Of a stretch of 64,000 bases of DNA, positions 15,537 to 23,659 are shown in pieces. This stretch comes from Lentilactobacillus rapi DSM 19907 = JCM 15042 (GTDB taxonomy: Bacteria; Bacillota; Bacilli; Lactobacillales; Lactobacillaceae). Position numbers and translations under genes: made by a program. The DNA lies in NCBI RefSeq assembly GCF_001436255.1, contig NZ_AZEI01000076.1:1-64000 (forward strand), written 5' to 3'. The notes beneath the pieces are model-generated. The model was not told the origin of the DNA. It worked only from the letters and a program-made list of their open reading frames with translations, and did not search any database. Position 1 is the first letter of the stretch, and each line of letters begins with the position of its first letter.

Positions 15537-18254
15537 TTATTTGTAAGTAATAACAGTTGGCTTGTTCTTGGATAATGAATAACCCTTGTCACCAACCTTG
15601 ATGTGACTGCTCGAATCGGCAGTCACATTGATTTTATGATGACCGATTTCAAAATTGTACGTGATACCTTGATACGTTTGTTTAAATGAAAGCTTATTCC
15701 AAGTGGTTGGAAGATGAGGGTTAATGGATACTTCGTCGGTGTCAAACCGAACCCCTCCGTAACACTTGGTTTCAATTTCAAGCGTGGCACCCATGACGCC
15801 AAGGTGAATACCTTCAGCAGTGGTCCCACCTTGAATATCATAGTAATCGGAGAACAGGGCGGTTGAGAACAATTGCCAGGATTGATCCATATTGCCATCC
15901 ATTTCATCAAGAACTGAATAAACAATGCGTGAAAGGGTGGATCCATGAGTCGTTCGATCAAGATAGAATCTCAAATTGGTGGTGAAGTAGTTGGCGGGCA
16001 ACTTGTAACCCAGCCGGGTAATGACGTTTTGGACTTCATCAAATGGTAATTCGTAATAAGCCATCAAAGTATCGGCTTGTTTGGCAACTTGATAGGAATC
16101 AGGTGACTTACCTTCACCCTTTAACAATCGGTCAATTCGCGATATATCACCATACTTCTTCCGATAAGCATCGAAGTTGAGCTTTGAAAGGTTGAAGTAA
16201 CCAGAGAATTGACCAATGATGCCTTCTTCGTTGATATCGAGACGAAGTTTGTGAGCAATATCACTCATTTGATCAAGTAAACTGTTGTCTGTTTGGGCTT
16301 TTTCATTGGCAGATTTGATTATCTTAGGATCTTCATGACTCATCAGCTCTGCGACTTTATCGAATAACCAAGAAACCATAATATTGGTATAAGCATTATT
16401 AGTGAGACCATGATCGTCAGAGTTTGGATATTCTTCGTGGAATTCATCTGGTCCCATGACGTGATGAATATCATACCGATCATCTTTTTTATCGTAGCTG
16501 GCCATGCTGACCCAGAACTTACAAATTGACAATAACATTTCTAATCCGTAGTTCTTCATAAATTCAGTGTCACCAGTCAGATGAACATAGTTAATGACAT
16601 CGTAAGCAACCGACAACGAAACGTGGCGCTGCAAGCGACTGTTATCCGGATCCCATTCACCGCTAACCGGGTTCAAGTGAACAAATTGTGATTGTTCATC
16701 CCCATACATCCCTGACTGCCAAGGATACATTGCTCCTTGCTTGTCTTCTGAGGCGGCGTATTTGCGCGCTTCGCCGATACGATTATAGCGATATAACAAG
16801 CACTGCTTAGCAATTGCAGGGTAATGAATGGCATAAAATGGTAAATCAAAGGTGACATCCCAGAAAATGTGTCCTCGATAAGCTTCACCGTGCAAGCCAC
16901 GAGCGCCAACTGAGGAATCTAATTGACCAGAAGCCAGGGCGGCACTTGTCACAAGCATATGGTAGATGTTAACCCGCGTCAGTTTTTGGCTGGTCATATC
17001 ATTATCAATTTGGATATCTGAATTCTGCCAGACGTTGCTCCAGAATTTTTGACTATCAGCGAGGGTGTCATCGAACGAAGAAGCGTTCAATTCTTTTTGG
17101 GCAGGTTGTTCCAAGTTGGCATCCTGCGCTTGGCTGGTAAATACCGTGACACACTTTTCAAATACGTACTGTTTCTCAGGCTCTACTTTGATGTCCAATT
17201 TTTGCTGGATTTGTTTGTCTTCAGTTTCAGCTGAAATTAACTTGGTGGTATCGACATCTTTGCTAGAAAGCTTGGAATTAATGACAAAGTTAACGTGGGA
17301 CGTCTTGGTTTGACCGGTTAACGAGATCTGGTTATCGTGGGCAGCCATGCCAATGACATCGATATGGCGTTGATCGAAATCTTGATAGCGCTCAACATTG
17401 CCATTAATAACGGTACCGTCAATTTTTGAATAAAGTTGAATGCTACCAGAAAAGTTGATTGGTTTTAATTCATACTTGATGGAATAACGATGCCAATTGG
17501 TCATATTGGCAACTTTGGTAGCCCGAACTTGCAAAATGTGGCCGGTTGATAATTGAATATGCAAGGTGGTTGTTAAAACCCCGGTCCGCAAATCCAAACT
17601 TCGATAAATATCTTGGATATCTTCTTTTTTAATTTCAAACGGTTGTTGATGATCCACCCCAAAACTAATGTATTGAGCATTGGGTAGGTTTACTAGATCT
17701 TCGTTGACAACATCTCGACCGTTAATTTTGGTTGTGAGTTGGTTGTAAACGCCAGCAACGTACATCCCAGGATAATTATCCTTGTTGGCGTTCGCTTCGA
17801 CATACGCACCCCGTAGACCAAAGTAGCCATTACCGATTGTCAGCATCGCTTCTTGCCCGTAGTTACGTTTGCCGCTGTACTCACCATAATAATCAAGGTG
17901 CCACTTCAAATATTCCTGTTTTTCCGCCACGGCTTTTTCCAAACCAACATCTTGAACCTTATGAAGGTTAACGACCGGAATATTCATCATGTTGGCAATG
18001 GCCAAGCCAATATCGATCTTTTGGTGATTAATACCGATGATCGTGTCTGAGAATTCATAGTTCAATGAATTCTCAATAATTGCTGCATCAATTGGCAACC
18101 CAGTGAGGGCAGCCTTAATGTTCTCAAGATTATCGCCAATTGAAAATTTGGGGTTGTAGGTGATCATAAACTTCCTAAAAGGGGGCTTATTGGAATTCTC
18201 CGAATAATTGATTTCCATGACCCCATCACGAGCCCTTATCGCAAACGTTCTCAT
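15537..18254 (-). CDS. Glycoside hydrolase family 65 disaccharide phosphorylase with N-terminal extension
   Basis: 905 residues. From about residue 120 it follows the GH65 layout: beta-sandwich start (YGEYSGKRNYGQEAMLTIGN), (alpha/alpha)6 barrel, and the GPDEFHEEY motif with catalytic Glu604, which lines up with Glu487 of Lactobacillus brevis maltose phosphorylase. The phosphate-binding HGSTLS comes late. GH65 enzymes split maltose, trehalose, kojibiose or nigerose into glucose and beta-glucose 1-phosphate; maltose is the likeliest guess here. Residues 1-117 are an extra N-terminal part not found in the roughly 750-residue standard enzymes. The start at 18254 follows AAGAGG. Coupled with pgmB; no sugar transporter lies beside it. 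Confidence 0.9.
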   Translation of the reverse strand: MRTFAIRARDGVMEINYSENSNKPPFRKFMITYNPKFSIGDNLENIKAALTGLPIDAAIIENSLNYEFSDTIIGINHQKIDIGLAIANMMNIPVVNLHKVQDVGLEKAVAEKQEYLKWHLDYYGEYSGKRNYGQEAMLTIGNGYFGLRGAYVEANANKDNYPGMYVAGVYNQLTTKINGRDVVNEDLVNLPNAQYISFGVDHQQPFEIKKEDIQDIYRSLDLRTGVLTTTLHIQLSTGHILQVRATKVANMTNWHRYSIKYELKPINFSGSIQLYSKIDGTVINGNVERYQDFDQRHIDVIGMAAHDNQISLTGQTKTSHVNFVINSKLSSKDVDTTKLISAETEDKQIQQKLDIKVEPEKQYVFEKCVTVFTSQAQDANLEQPAQKELNASSFDDTLADSQKFWSNVWQNSDIQIDNDMTSQKLTRVNIYHMLVTSAALASGQLDSSVGARGLHGEAYRGHIFWDVTFDLPFYAIHYPAIAKQCLLYRYNRIGEARKYAASEDKQGAMYPWQSGMYGDEQSQFVHLNPVSGEWDPDNSRLQRHVSLSVAYDVINYVHLTGDTEFMKNYGLEMLLSICKFWVSMASYDKKDDRYDIHHVMGPDEFHEEYPNSDDHGLTNNAYTNIMVSWLFDKVAELMSHEDPKIIKSANEKAQTDNSLLDQMSDIAHKLRLDINEEGIIGQFSGYFNLSKLNFDAYRKKYGDISRIDRLLKGEGKSPDSYQVAKQADTLMAYYELPFDEVQNVITRLGYKLPANYFTTNLRFYLDRTTHGSTLSRIVYSVLDEMDGNMDQSWQLFSTALFSDYYDIQGGTTAEGIHLGVMGATLEIETKCYGGVRFDTDEVSINPHLPTTWNKLSFKQTYQGITYNFEIGHHKINVTADSSSHIKVGDKGYSLSKNKPTVITYK

Positions 18255-18376
18255 AACAAAACCTCTTCTCAAGTATTTCCATTTGTGAAAATCATCTATA
18301 AGTTAATTCTAGTTCAAATATCCGTCAATCGCAATTAATTGGGGGTTTGAAAGCAATTTGAGCAAGCGGGCTGTTT

Positions 18377-18745
18377 TCATTTTTGCTGATTTTCGAGTAG
18401 ATCTTTGATTTCTGAAAGCAGGACTTCCTTGCGATCAACACTGGCGGTTTCAGGCTGTTTTTTAACTACCCGATTAATGATTTTGATCAGGATGAAAACA
18501 ACGAAAGCAATGATGATAAAATTGATCACAGCATTTAAAAATGCGCCATATCGGAAAGTGGCTTGCCCAATTGTAAGGGCTAATTTTGAAAGGTCAATTT
18601 TACCCAGAAAAATACCAATAAACGGGTTGATAATGTTGGTAGTCAATGACGTCACAATTGAGGTGAATGCCCCACCAATGATGACCCCAACGGCTAAATC
18701 AATAACGTTGCCTCTTGAGATAAATTCTTTGAATTCTTTTAACAT
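18377..18745 (-). CDS. mscL: Large-conductance mechanosensitive channel
   Basis: 122 residues, normal for MscL. The N-terminal amphipathic helix [20 protein letters not shown] leads into TM1 ([16 protein letters not shown]). TM2 ([15 protein letters not shown]) is followed by a charged cytoplasmic helix ending in [12 protein letters not shown]. It opens on membrane tension to release solutes during hypo-osmotic shock. GGGAGGAGATTAAGACTT gives a strong ribosome site. It is a single gene, divergent from the small membrane protein at 18902. Confidence 0.95.
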   Translation of the reverse strand: MLKEFKEFISRGNVIDLAVGVIIGGAFTSIVTSLTTNIINPFIGIFLGKIDLSKLALTIGQATFRYGAFLNAVINFIIIAFVVFILIKIINRVVKKQPETASVDRKEVLLSEIKDLLENQQK

Positions 18746-18901
18746 AAGTCTTAATCTCCTCCCAATTTTTATGATATGGTATGACTATCATTATATCGAC
18801 TGGATCTTCTTAAATACAAACCAGAGCTACGCCAACTTAATTTTTAAGTCAACTACTGAAGTATGATATTATGATGTAAGTAATTTCAAAGGAGTAAAAT
18901 T

Positions 18902-19168
18902 TTGAAAAATAAGCGTACGATTTTCACAGGAATTGTAATCGTCCTGATTCTTTCGATTGCTTTTTATATCAGTCAGCAGGTTGACCACTCAATGCTGCTA
19001 TTTGTCAGTATTTGGATCGTTGCAATCATTCTAATCAGAATACTGTTAACCCCACTGGTTGTGATGATCGTCAGGTCACGAGATGCCAAAAAAGAACAAC
19101 TCGAAAAAGCAAAAACGCGTGCAGACCAAAAGGCCATCGAGAACCACCAAAATAATTTTGACGACTAA
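18902..19168 (+). CDS. Small two-helix membrane protein, unknown
   Basis: 88 residues starting at a TTG with AAAGGAG eight bases before it. Two hydrophobic segments (about residues 7-24 and 31-52) are followed by a highly charged cytoplasmic tail (RSRDAKKEQLEKAKTRADQK). I do not recognise the family. It is 10 bases upstream of the sedolisin gene and should be cotranscribed with it and the CPBP protease. A link to export or processing of the protease is possible but only positional. Confidence 0.7.
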   Translation: MKNKRTIFTGIVIVLILSIAFYISQQVDHSMLLFVSIWIVAIILIRILLTPLVVMIVRSRDAKKEQLEKAKTRADQKAIENHQNNFDD

Positions 19169-19178
19169 GGAGAATTTT

Positions 19179-21032
19179 ATGAAACGACATGTGCTTAGAA
19201 AACGATTGATATCATTGGTTTTGGGATTGATTGTCTGTGGGGGGACGTTGTATGCTGCCCCAACAGCTTTTGCCGCAATAACCCAAACTTCTGAAGTATC
19301 TGATTCTAAGCAACAACTGATTGATATTGTATTAAAACCAAAAAGTCAGACAAAGTTGCGGAATTTCGTTTACGATTCAGTGGATCCGTCAAATCATCAT
19401 TATCGTCAATTCGTGACTTCAGGACAATTTGCGAGCCGGTTTGGTCAGAGTACCAAGCAGATTACTCAAATTCGAAAATATTTGAAAAAGCATCATTTAA
19501 GAGCTGCTGTGTATCGGGGGAACCTCGTGATGGTGGTGAAGGGAACAACTAAAAACGTCGAGAAAGCCTTTAAGGTCAACTTGGTGAATGTCAAAGAAGA
19601 CGGGGTCCGTTACCAGAAATCAAAAGGGGCGCCAAAGCTGCCAAAATCGATCTCAAAATCGGTTTACGCGGTCTTCGGTTTGTCAACTTATTCACCTTTT
19701 TCATCAACCCAATCTGGAATAAAGCCTTCCTCATTTTACACGGCCGCTAAATCAAGCAATAATCAGCCGGCTAAATATTCCCCTAAAAAATTTGTTCACC
19801 GATACAACTTGTCATCTTTGTATGCTGGTGGATCAACCGGTCGCAGTAAGACCATTGGTATTATTTCATTTGCCAATTTCCATCCGAATGACGTTTACCG
19901 GTACTGGGATGGTGAAGGTATCAATGTGAAAAGTAATCGCTTGAGTGTCTACCGGACAAACGGTTATAAGGGAACTTGGGACGGTTATGACGAAACGACC
20001 ATGGATGTTGAGCAAGCTGGTGCCATCGCGCCTGACAGCAATATTAAGACCTACCTAGCCCAATCGAATATCACGGGGATGGTCAATTCCATTGCGGCCG
20101 CAGCTGGTCAAAATGTCGTTGATTCGCTTTCACTGAGTTGGGGTCAAAGCGAAGCGCAGGTGGCTTATGAAATTAAGCAGGGAATTACCCCCAGAAAATA
20201 TAATCAAATTTTAAATCTCTTGTTTGAACAAGCCGCAGCCCAAGGCATCAGCGTGTTCACTGCCAGTGGTGATAATGGCGCCTACGATGGCATTACGACC
20301 GGCATGACAAAAGGATTGTCGGTTGATACGCCATCAAATTCGCCATATGTAACGTCAGTTGGAGGAACCACCTTACCGCGGACATATGTGGTTAACAAAA
20401 AGAAAGTGACGATCCTAACAGAACGCGCTTGGGGATCGGAATTTCTTTATCCAAACTATATCCATCAGCGGTTCTTTAGCCAAATGGACATGATTCAGAG
20501 CTACTTTTCTGGTGGTGGCGGTGGTTTTAGCAAATATAACGCGACTCCGAAGTATCAATCTGGATTCAGCGGGGTTGGGACTTATAAAGCAACTCAATTG
20601 TGGACATTTAAAAATGGTCAGCCAGTTCGATTGAAGCATCCTAAACAGGTGAGTGGTACAAAGTCTGGGCGCAATTTACCGGATATTTCGGCCAACGCTG
20701 ACCCATTCACGGGCTACAGTATGTTCGTCACTCCCAAGAAAAATTCTGGGGCCAAAGGTGAATGGGAAGTTTCTGGTGGGACAAGTGTCGTTGCCCCTCA
20801 AATGGCGGCCGCAAGTGCTTTGATGTCCAATAATTCTGTCGGGCGGCTTGGCTTTTGGAATCCACAGATTTATAAGTTTGCCGCAACCAGCAGTTCGCCA
20901 TTTACCCCGTTAGACAGTCGAACGAATAACACCAATCTTTATTACACGGGGCAACCTGGTAAGCTGTATAATCAAGCTACCGGTCTCGGTACTATCGACT
21001 TTACAAAGCTTAACAAGGCTTTTAACGGTTAA
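19179..21032 (+). CDS. Secreted sedolisin (S53-family serine-carboxyl peptidase)
   Basis: 617 residues. An N-terminal signal peptide (basic KRHVLRKR, hydrophobic core, cleavage after AFA near residue 29) is followed by a prodomain to about residue 170 (Pro-kumamolisin type) and then the S53 catalytic domain. The triad is visible: Glu272 and Asp276 in YDETTMDVEQ, and Ser536 in SGGTSVVAPQMAA. The oxyanion Asp lies in TASGDNGAYDG. A C-terminal calcium-site region follows. There is no LPXTG or repeat anchor, so it is probably released. Such enzymes work at acidic pH, which suits a lactobacillus. AAGGAGAATTTT fixes the start. Confidence 0.9.
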   Translation: MKRHVLRKRLISLVLGLIVCGGTLYAAPTAFAAITQTSEVSDSKQQLIDIVLKPKSQTKLRNFVYDSVDPSNHHYRQFVTSGQFASRFGQSTKQITQIRKYLKKHHLRAAVYRGNLVMVVKGTTKNVEKAFKVNLVNVKEDGVRYQKSKGAPKLPKSISKSVYAVFGLSTYSPFSSTQSGIKPSSFYTAAKSSNNQPAKYSPKKFVHRYNLSSLYAGGSTGRSKTIGIISFANFHPNDVYRYWDGEGINVKSNRLSVYRTNGYKGTWDGYDETTMDVEQAGAIAPDSNIKTYLAQSNITGMVNSIAAAAGQNVVDSLSLSWGQSEAQVAYEIKQGITPRKYNQILNLLFEQAAAQGISVFTASGDNGAYDGITTGMTKGLSVDTPSNSPYVTSVGGTTLPRTYVVNKKKVTILTERAWGSEFLYPNYIHQRFFSQMDMIQSYFSGGGGGFSKYNATPKYQSGFSGVGTYKATQLWTFKNGQPVRLKHPKQVSGTKSGRNLPDISANADPFTGYSMFVTPKKNSGAKGEWEVSGGTSVVAPQMAAASALMSNNSVGRLGFWNPQIYKFAATSSSPFTPLDSRTNNTNLYYTGQPGKLYNQATGLGTIDFTKLNKAFNG

Positions 21033-21050
21033 CAAGAAGGAGAATGCGCT

Positions 21051-21761
21051 ATGAACGATGAATCACGAAAGTTAAGCTTCGGTGACTATTTTGAACGGGC
21101 GATGGTTTTTGTGGGCTTGTTCATTATTGTGGGCATCGTCCAGTTGCCACTTCAGCTCATCATCCTTGGTCATTTTTCAAACTTGATCAATTTGTTAATT
21201 GGGGCGTTGTACTTGATTGGCTTCGCAGTTGCGATTGGAATTGCGTTTTATATTTTTAAGCGCTATGCTAAGCCAGCAACCAAGCTACCTTTAACGGGTA
21301 ACAATATTAAATGGATTGTCTATTCCTGGTTGGCGTTCTTTGTGATCGAAATTGTCTTAGGGATGCTGAATCAGGCAGTTTATCACGTCAATCAAACGTC
21401 CAATAATGAGGTCATTCAAAAGATGATGACCAGTAGTCACTTAACCTTAGTGCTAATGGGGATCACAGCTGTGTTCTGTTCGCCAATTTTAGAGGAGCTG
21501 GTCTTTAGAGGATTCTTAATTGGCGCATTCTTTAACGCTAAAAGTTTTTGGGCCCCAATCATCGTGAGCGCGGTGATCTTTTCCATGGCCCATATGGAGA
21601 CAATCAATGTGATTAGTTTTCTGACTTATGCGTTGCTTGGCGGCATCCTTGGGTATTTGTTTGTTAAAACTCGAAACATTAAAGTGTCAATTGGATTGCA
21701 TTTTTTAAATAATTTAATTGCAGTTGGAATGATGATTGCCCAAATCGTCATGGTAAATTGA
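21051..21761 (+). CDS. CPBP-family intramembrane metalloprotease
   Basis: 236 residues with about seven hydrophobic segments. The CAAX-protease/bacteriocin-processing (Abi) motifs are present: EELVFRGFLIGAFF (Glu-Glu and Arg), FSMAHMETINV (His), and a late LHFLNN. Relatives cleave prenylated proteins in eukaryotes and serve in bacteriocin immunity or processing in lactic acid bacteria; the substrate here is unknown. It starts 18 bases after the sedolisin stop with AGAAGGAGAATG, so it belongs to the same transcript. Confidence 0.88.
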   Translation: MNDESRKLSFGDYFERAMVFVGLFIIVGIVQLPLQLIILGHFSNLINLLIGALYLIGFAVAIGIAFYIFKRYAKPATKLPLTGNNIKWIVYSWLAFFVIEIVLGMLNQAVYHVNQTSNNEVIQKMMTSSHLTLVLMGITAVFCSPILEELVFRGFLIGAFFNAKSFWAPIIVSAVIFSMAHMETINVISFLTYALLGGILGYLFVKTRNIKVSIGLHFLNNLIAVGMMIAQIVMVN

Positions 21762-21818
21762 TTGTCTAACTGTTTAGGTCAGGACTGGTAACTTCAGTTT
21801 CTGGCTTATTTTGTTTGA

Positions 21819-21847
21819 TTGACGGACCTTCGTTAACCGTGCTAAAT
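21819..21847 (+). promoter_or_regulatory. Promoter before the DmpA-type peptidase gene
   Basis: TTGACG (21819-21824), a 17-base spacer and CTAAAT (21842-21847) form a plausible promoter 30 bases before the ATG. It suggests that the salvage block from 21877 has its own start, separate from the sedolisin operon. Confidence 0.45.
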
Positions 21848-21876
21848 TGAGTTTAAATGAATTTGAGGTGGATAAG

Positions 21877-22986
21877 ATGGGCTTAAATGTAAAATTACTA
21901 AACGATGTGTCAGATGGTCTCAAAGGGGCGAAGAACTTAATCACAGATATTCCTGGAGTCAAAGTGGGGCAAGTGACGGTGGACGATCAGGATGTCCATT
22001 CCGGAGTGACAGCGATTTTCCCCCATTCCCATAATTTGTTTCGAAACAAGGTTCCAGCCGCTTCATATGTCATCAATGGCTTTGGCAAGAGTGTTGGGTT
22101 GATTCAAATTGACGAGCTTGGGACAATTGAAACCCCAATTGTGCTGACTAATACGTTTGGAGTTGGCACAGCCGTTAATGCCCTCACTAAAATGATGCTG
22201 ACTGAAAACCCGGAAATCGGCGACACAACCAGTACTGTGAATCCGGTTGTAGCCGAATGTAATGATGGGGATGTCTCAAATATTCGCAAAATGCGGATCA
22301 GCGAATCAGATGTGACTGAAGCCCTTAACGGCGTGAGCGATATCTTCGCTGAAGGCGCAGTTGGCGCTGGCCGTGGCATGATGTGCTATGACCTCAAAGG
22401 TGGAATTGGGTCAGCATCCCGCGTTGTCAAAGTTGATGACGATCATGAGTACACAATTGGAGCTCTTGTAATGAGCAACTATGGGTTTCTCAGTGATTTG
22501 AACATCTTTGGCCAACCAATTGGTCAACCTTTGGCCAAAATGCTGGCAGCTGATAAAAAGAAAGAAGAAAAGGGATCAATTATCACCGTGCTTGCAACCG
22601 ATGCACCGTTGAATGCCCGCCAGCTCCGACGATTGGCTAAACGGGCCACTGTTGGTATTAACCGGACTGGTGGTTTCATTGGGAATGGTAGTGGTGAAAT
22701 TGTCTTTGCCTTTTCAACAGCCAATTTAGTGAGTCATTTCCCAACCAGCAATTTCGACACAGTGACGCGATTTAACGACAATGCGATCGACGTCTTCTTT
22801 AGGGCAACCGCGGCTGTTGTGGACGAGTCGGTGTTGAGTTCGCTGGTTCACGCAGATTCAGTGGTGGATCGAAAAGGTCGGCTGCGGTTAAGCTTTTGCG
22901 ATGCAGCTCGCAAACTTGCCAAGGAGCAACCGGAGTATACAGGCATGGTGGCAAGTATTTTTAGCCAATTAGGAGTCAGTCAATGA
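21877..22986 (+). CDS. DmpA/P1-family (S58) N-terminal nucleophile aminopeptidase
   Basis: 369 residues of the DmpA fold. The protein cleaves itself into two chains. The self-cleavage site reads EEKG-SIITVLATDAPL, making Ser234 the new N-terminal nucleophile. The conserved substrate-pocket strand GINRTGGFIGNGSG follows. Known members remove L-, D- or beta-amino acids from small peptides, D-Ala-type activity being best known for DmpA. GAGGTGGATAAG precedes the ATG. The next gene overlaps its stop (ATGA). The setting among wall-peptide enzymes suggests peptide trimming, but the true substrate is not known. Confidence 0.88.
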   Translation: MGLNVKLLNDVSDGLKGAKNLITDIPGVKVGQVTVDDQDVHSGVTAIFPHSHNLFRNKVPAASYVINGFGKSVGLIQIDELGTIETPIVLTNTFGVGTAVNALTKMMLTENPEIGDTTSTVNPVVAECNDGDVSNIRKMRISESDVTEALNGVSDIFAEGAVGAGRGMMCYDLKGGIGSASRVVKVDDDHEYTIGALVMSNYGFLSDLNIFGQPIGQPLAKMLAADKKKEEKGSIITVLATDAPLNARQLRRLAKRATVGINRTGGFIGNGSGEIVFAFSTANLVSHFPTSNFDTVTRFNDNAIDVFFRATAAVVDESVLSSLVHADSVVDRKGRLRLSFCDAARKLAKEQPEYTGMVASIFSQLGVSQ

Positions 22987-23534
22987 GTTCAGAAATTTTA
23001 TTAAATGCGGAAAATATCAATCAAAATGCATGGGGGGCAATTAACGGCTGTGAGGCAGCAAGTATGCTGGCCGGACTCCATTACCAGCACCACGCCCTTG
23101 ATATCAATTACGGCCAATTTCTTTTGGAGATGCCGATTAGCCCCGATGCCAATCCGTATCGCGGGTTTGGCGGGTCGCCGTTTAAGAACCAAAAGGGGAA
23201 GTTTGAAGCTATTTTTGTCCGGCCACTCATTTTGTGGGCAAGTCGGTACGGTCATCTTCAGGATTTAAGTGGGGCTAATCCAGAATGGCTGTATGAAGCG
23301 GTAAAGGCCGGCAATCCTGTACTAACGTTTGTCACGGTTCACTTTGCCGATCCAGAATGGGAGCAGTATCCATTTGGCAAGGTTCCCGTTAATAATCACG
23401 CAGTGTTACTGGATGGACTTAAAGCCGACCAAGTTCATGTAAGTGATCCGATTGATGGGAAATACTGGTTGTCCAAAGATCAATTCGAAAGAATCTACAA
23501 CCTTCGCAGAATGGCAATAACAATTTTGAAATGA
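22983..23534 (+). CDS. C39-like cysteine peptidase
   Basis: 183 residues matching the peptidase_C39_2 layout. The Gln/Cys box is NQNAWGAINGCEAASM (Cys near residue 21), the His box is VNNHAVLLDG, and an Asp follows in VSDPIDGKYW. No signal peptide or transporter domain is present, so it is not a classic bacteriocin ABC-type C39 unit. Its substrate is unknown. The start overlaps the upstream stop by four bases, indicating coupled expression with the DmpA-type enzyme. It ends in a clear terminator. Confidence 0.8.
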   Translation: MSSEILLNAENINQNAWGAINGCEAASMLAGLHYQHHALDINYGQFLLEMPISPDANPYRGFGGSPFKNQKGKFEAIFVRPLILWASRYGHLQDLSGANPEWLYEAVKAGNPVLTFVTVHFADPEWEQYPFGKVPVNNHAVLLDGLKADQVHVSDPIDGKYWLSKDQFERIYNLRRMAITILK

Positions 23535-23549
23535 AATTATGAATTATTC

Positions 23550-23589
23550 GGGTCTTTCTAAATAATATTAGAAAAGACCTGTTTTTTTG
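23550..23589 (+). terminator. Terminator after the C39-like peptidase gene
   Basis: GGTCTTTCTAA pairs with TTAGAAAAGACC (one bulge) and is followed by a run of seven T. Confidence 0.8.
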
Positions 23590-23659
23590 TAATTTTTATG
23601 CTAAATTAGGAACTAAGCTTTGTTAAGAATTGGACAAATCATTGAGGAGTGATTTTATT

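Noticed and set aside
18255-18376. Possible CcpA cre site (TGAAAGCAATTTGA) before the GH65 gene
   Set aside because: The central CG essential to cre is missing and the match is no better than chance in AT-rich DNA.
18405-18866. 153-residue plus-strand frame antisense to mscL
   Set aside because: It is a shadow of the mscL coding sequence, with no ribosome site and no domain pattern.
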